Assembly: GCA_029879665.1 (NCBI GenBank)
Contig: JAOUPW010000036.1
Location: 1 to 9,554 of the forward strand
Direction of reading: 5' to 3'
Source of the DNA: Rhodospirillales bacterium
GTDB lineage: Bacteria; Pseudomonadota; Alphaproteobacteria; Rhodospirillales; JAOUPW01
DNA length: 9,554 nt
Part shown: piece by piece, positions 7,650 through 9,554 of the stretch
Layout of the letters: every line of letters starts with the position of its first letter
How positions within the stretch are numbered: position 1 is the first letter of the stretch
The notes under the pieces: model-generated
Databases searched by the model: none
Told to the model about the DNA's origin: nothing
The model's input: the letters and a program-made list of their open reading frames with translations, nothing else
Position numbers and translations under genes: made by a program

Positions 7650-8867
7650 ATGACAAATCCTGACAAAGACCTGCTGTTTCTCTCCCAGCGCATTCCCTAT
7701 CCCCCGAACAAGGGCGACAAGATTCGGTCCTACAATATCCTTCGGCATCTGGCGGCGAGCCGCCGCGTTCACCTGGGATGCTTCGTAGACGACCCGGATG
7801 ATTGGCAGCATGTGGAGGTTTTAAAGGATATTTGCGACGAAACGTGCTTTGTCCGCCTCAACCCCGGACGGGAGAAGTTTCGCGCGTTGAAAGGGCTGTT
7901 CACCGGCGAAGCCCTGAGTCTTCCCTTTTACCGAAACCGTGAAATGGCCAACTGGGTGGAGAGCCTGGTGGCACGGCGAACCCCGGCGAACGCGTTCGTG
8001 TTCTCGTCGGCCATGGCGCAATATATCCTGCCGCGGCGTCCTTCGTTTCGGCAATTCCTGATGGATTTCGTCGATGTGGATTCCGACAAATGGCGCCAGT
8101 ACGCAGACTCTCAATCATGGCCCAAGAGTCTGATATATAAGCGGGAATTTGAAAAACTTCTGACCTACGACCGCAAGGTAGCCTCAAGCGCAGATGCTTC
8201 GATTCTGGTTTCGGAAGCTGAAGCGGAGTTGTTTCGCAATCTGGCGCCGGAGAGTGCGGAAAGGATTTTCGCTATAGAAAACGGCATCGATTGCGATTTT
8301 TTCACGCCCGGAATGGAATTTCAAACGCCCTATAGCGGGCAAAGTCCTATCCTGGTTTTCACCGGAGCCATGGACTACTGGCCCAATGTGGACGCCGTAA
8401 CGTGGTTCGCGAAAGATGTCTTTCCCGGTATCCGCGCGCGGTGGAAGGATGCGGCGTTTTTTATCGTCGGCGGCGGCCCTACGGCGGACGTGAGAAAATT
8501 GCAAGGCCAACCGGGAATCTTTGTAACCGGCCGGGTCGTCGACGTGCGCCCCTATGTCGCCCACGCCCACGCGGTTGTGGTGCCGCTTAGGATTGCCCGG
8601 GGAATTCAGAACAAGATCCTCGAGGGAATGGCAATGGCAAAGCCCGTCATTGCCTCACCCCAGGCGCTGGAAGGTATCGAGTGCAAAGCAGGCGAAGAGA
8701 TGTTCGTGGCGGAAACGGCAGCCGAAATCATCGCTGCTGTTGCGCAGGTCGTCGAGGAACCGGATGCCGAACGGATGGGCGGCGCGGCGCGGCGGAGGAT
8801 GGTCGAATTTTATGACTGGGATACCAAACTGGCCCGGCTTGATGCGCTTCTCGATTCCGAGAAGTGA
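7650..8867 (+). CDS. PEP-CTERM/XrtA system glycosyltransferase (TIGR03087-like, GT4 fold)
   Basis: 405-residue cytoplasmic or membrane-associated glycosyltransferase of GT-B fold. The N-terminal acceptor domain begins with 'LFLSQRIPYPPNKGDK' (about residues 9-24), a hallmark of this subfamily. The C-terminal donor domain has 'FTGAMDYWPNVDA', 'FIVGGGP', 'VTGRVVDVRPY' and 'GIQNKILEGMAMAKPVIAS', with Glu325 in the Glu-rich donor-binding region typical of GT4 enzymes. By family it adds a sugar to the growing EPS repeat unit in exosortase-type loci; the donor and acceptor are not predictable. The ATG at 7650 is taken as start rather than the TTG at 7647 just before it; the ribosome site is weak. 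It follows prsR by 32 bp and is the last plus-strand gene; its stop lies 3 bp from that of the convergent FemAB-like gene. Confidence 0.9.
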   Translation: MTNPDKDLLFLSQRIPYPPNKGDKIRSYNILRHLAASRRVHLGCFVDDPDDWQHVEVLKDICDETCFVRLNPGREKFRALKGLFTGEALSLPFYRNREMANWVESLVARRTPANAFVFSSAMAQYILPRRPSFRQFLMDFVDVDSDKWRQYADSQSWPKSLIYKREFEKLLTYDRKVASSADASILVSEAEAELFRNLAPESAERIFAIENGIDCDFFTPGMEFQTPYSGQSPILVFTGAMDYWPNVDAVTWFAKDVFPGIRARWKDAAFFIVGGGPTADVRKLQGQPGIFVTGRVVDVRPYVAHAHAVVVPLRIARGIQNKILEGMAMAKPVIASPQALEGIECKAGEEMFVAETAAEIIAAVAQVVEEPDAERMGGAARRRMVEFYDWDTKLARLDALLDSEK

Positions 8868-8870
8868 CGA

Positions 8871-9554
8871 TCAACCAACTTGACGTCCGATATAGGGGCC
8901 GATGAAATTGGCCACCGGCAGGGGGAGTTTCTTCCAGACGGATATCATGAGCCGATATTTCGGGTTATTGGGATTAACATCCGGCATCGGGATGCCGTCG
9001 CGCATTCTGAATTCATGAATGACCGGGCGAGGTTCGAAGCCCCAGTTGGTTTTAAAAGAATATGGGCCGGTTCCCAGCTTGCTTCGGCCGAAATCGAAAA
9101 TATCATGTCCCCGTGCGACCGCGTGGCGCATGAGGCACCAATACATGAAATCGTTGGCGCCGATTTTTCGGGCTTCCGGATTCGAGCCGGTGTAATAGGG
9201 CATAACCCGGTCACGAAAATAGAAATTGAGCACACTGCTGACGGGACGGCCGTTAAGACGGACCGTCAGGATATCGCAGTCGTCACCAAAGACCCGAACC
9301 AATTCTTCGAAATACTTGCGGGCAAAAACCGGAGTGCCCAAATTGCGGACGCTCAGGGCGAAAAGGTTGAAAAAATCCGCAACCTCCGTATCGATGCTGA
9401 AGGTCAGTTCTGACTTCAGGGCTTTTCTGACGACGGCGCGCTGCTTGCGGGGAATCTGCTTCAGGTTAGCGACTTCATCCGCTTCAATCGGGCGCTCGAA
9501 TGTGGCATATAAGCCTTCCTTTCGCTTCCAGTCCGGGTGAGGGCGGGAAGGGTC
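8871..9554 (-). CDS. FemAB family XrtA/PEP-CTERM system-associated protein (5' partial)
   Basis: Minus-strand gene of GNAT/FemAB type. The frame is open from the right window edge to the TGA at 8871-8873, giving 227 visible residues of a family that is usually about 340-350. The internal TTG at 9341 is not the start: upstream codons read 'DPSRPHPDW', then 'QIPRKQRAVVRKALK' and 'ADFFNLFALSVRNLG', which match this family. The conserved C-terminal FemAB/GNAT block has 'LNGRPVSSVLNFYF', 'YYTGSNPEARK', 'NDFMYWCLMRHAVARG', 'FDFGRSK' and 'FKTNWGFEP'. By family it should transfer an aminoacyl or acyl group, in this context perhaps to an EPS or surface component; the substrate is unknown. The N-terminal third lies outside the window. 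It faces the glycosyltransferase tail to tail. Confidence 0.88.
   Translation of the reverse strand, partial: DPSRPHPDWKRKEGLYATFERPIEADEVANLKQIPRKQRAVVRKALKSELTFSIDTEVADFFNLFALSVRNLGTPVFARKYFEELVRVFGDDCDILTVRLNGRPVSSVLNFYFRDRVMPYYTGSNPEARKIGANDFMYWCLMRHAVARGHDIFDFGRSKLGTGPYSFKTNWGFEPRPVIHEFRMRDGIPMPDVNPNNPKYRLMISVWKKLPLPVANFIGPYIGRQVG

Noticed and set aside
6892..7656. 254-codon open frame on the minus strand
   Set aside because: It lies fully opposite prsR and a stretch of the next spacer, has no recognisable domain, and prsR has intact receiver, AAA+ and HTH motifs; it is a shadow frame of GC-rich coding DNA.
9339..9341. TTG as the start of the FemAB-like gene
   Set aside because: In-frame codons upstream to the window edge encode conserved family sequence, so the gene begins beyond 9554.
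8880..9413. 177-codon open frame on the plus strand at the right end
   Set aside because: It overlaps the FemAB-like gene on the other strand, which carries the recognisable conserved blocks; the plus-strand reading has none.
1..9554. CRISPR array, tRNA, rRNA or insertion sequence
   Set aside because: No regularly spaced repeats, no tRNA-like cloverleaf, no transposase motifs or terminal repeats were seen; the window is almost wholly coding.

Overview
The window is part of an exopolysaccharide / PEP-CTERM (exosortase XrtA-type) locus of a Gram-negative bacterium, most likely a proteobacterium. This rests on protein-family recognition by eye: a PEP-CTERM-type sugar-phosphate transferase, the PrsK/PrsR two-component pair, a TIGR03087-like glycosyltransferase and an XrtA-associated FemAB-like protein lie together, as they do in exosortase-bearing biofilm/EPS loci. 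GC content is moderate to high by eye. The exact class cannot be fixed from this stretch. The exosortase itself and PEP-CTERM substrate proteins are not in the window.

Layout. (1) Positions 1-2295, plus strand: a three-gene cluster of the HPr-rel-A type. It holds a PqqD-like small protein (5' end cut by the window edge), an HPr kinase-related ATPase overlapping it by 4 bp, and a nucleotidyltransferase-fold protein 18 bp further on. (2) Positions 2296-2635: the only long non-coding stretch. It holds two inverted repeats and a tandem GGGTATAATT repeat and probably separates two transcription units. (3) Positions 2636-8867, plus strand: a tight run of four genes: sugar-phosphate transferase, histidine kinase PrsK, sigma-54-type response regulator PrsR and a GT4-type glycosyltransferase. 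(4) Positions 8871-9554, minus strand: a FemAB-like protein, convergent with the glycosyltransferase and cut at its 5' end by the window edge.

How they fit together (inference from families). The membrane sugar-phosphate transferase would start repeat-unit assembly on a lipid carrier. The GT4 enzyme would add a sugar on the cytoplasmic face. The FemAB-like protein would add an aminoacyl or acyl group to some envelope or polysaccharide target. PrsK senses an unknown signal and phosphorylates PrsR, which with RpoN would turn on PEP-CTERM protein or EPS genes elsewhere. The HPr-rel-A cluster is a poorly characterised companion: a PqqD-like peptide-binding domain, a P-loop kinase of HprK type and a nucleotidyltransferase suggest modification of a peptide or protein, but no substrate is visible here. 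It is the least understood part of the window.

Start codons for several genes needed judgement. Two genes (PqqD-like and FemAB-like) stay open to the window edges, so their real starts lie outside.
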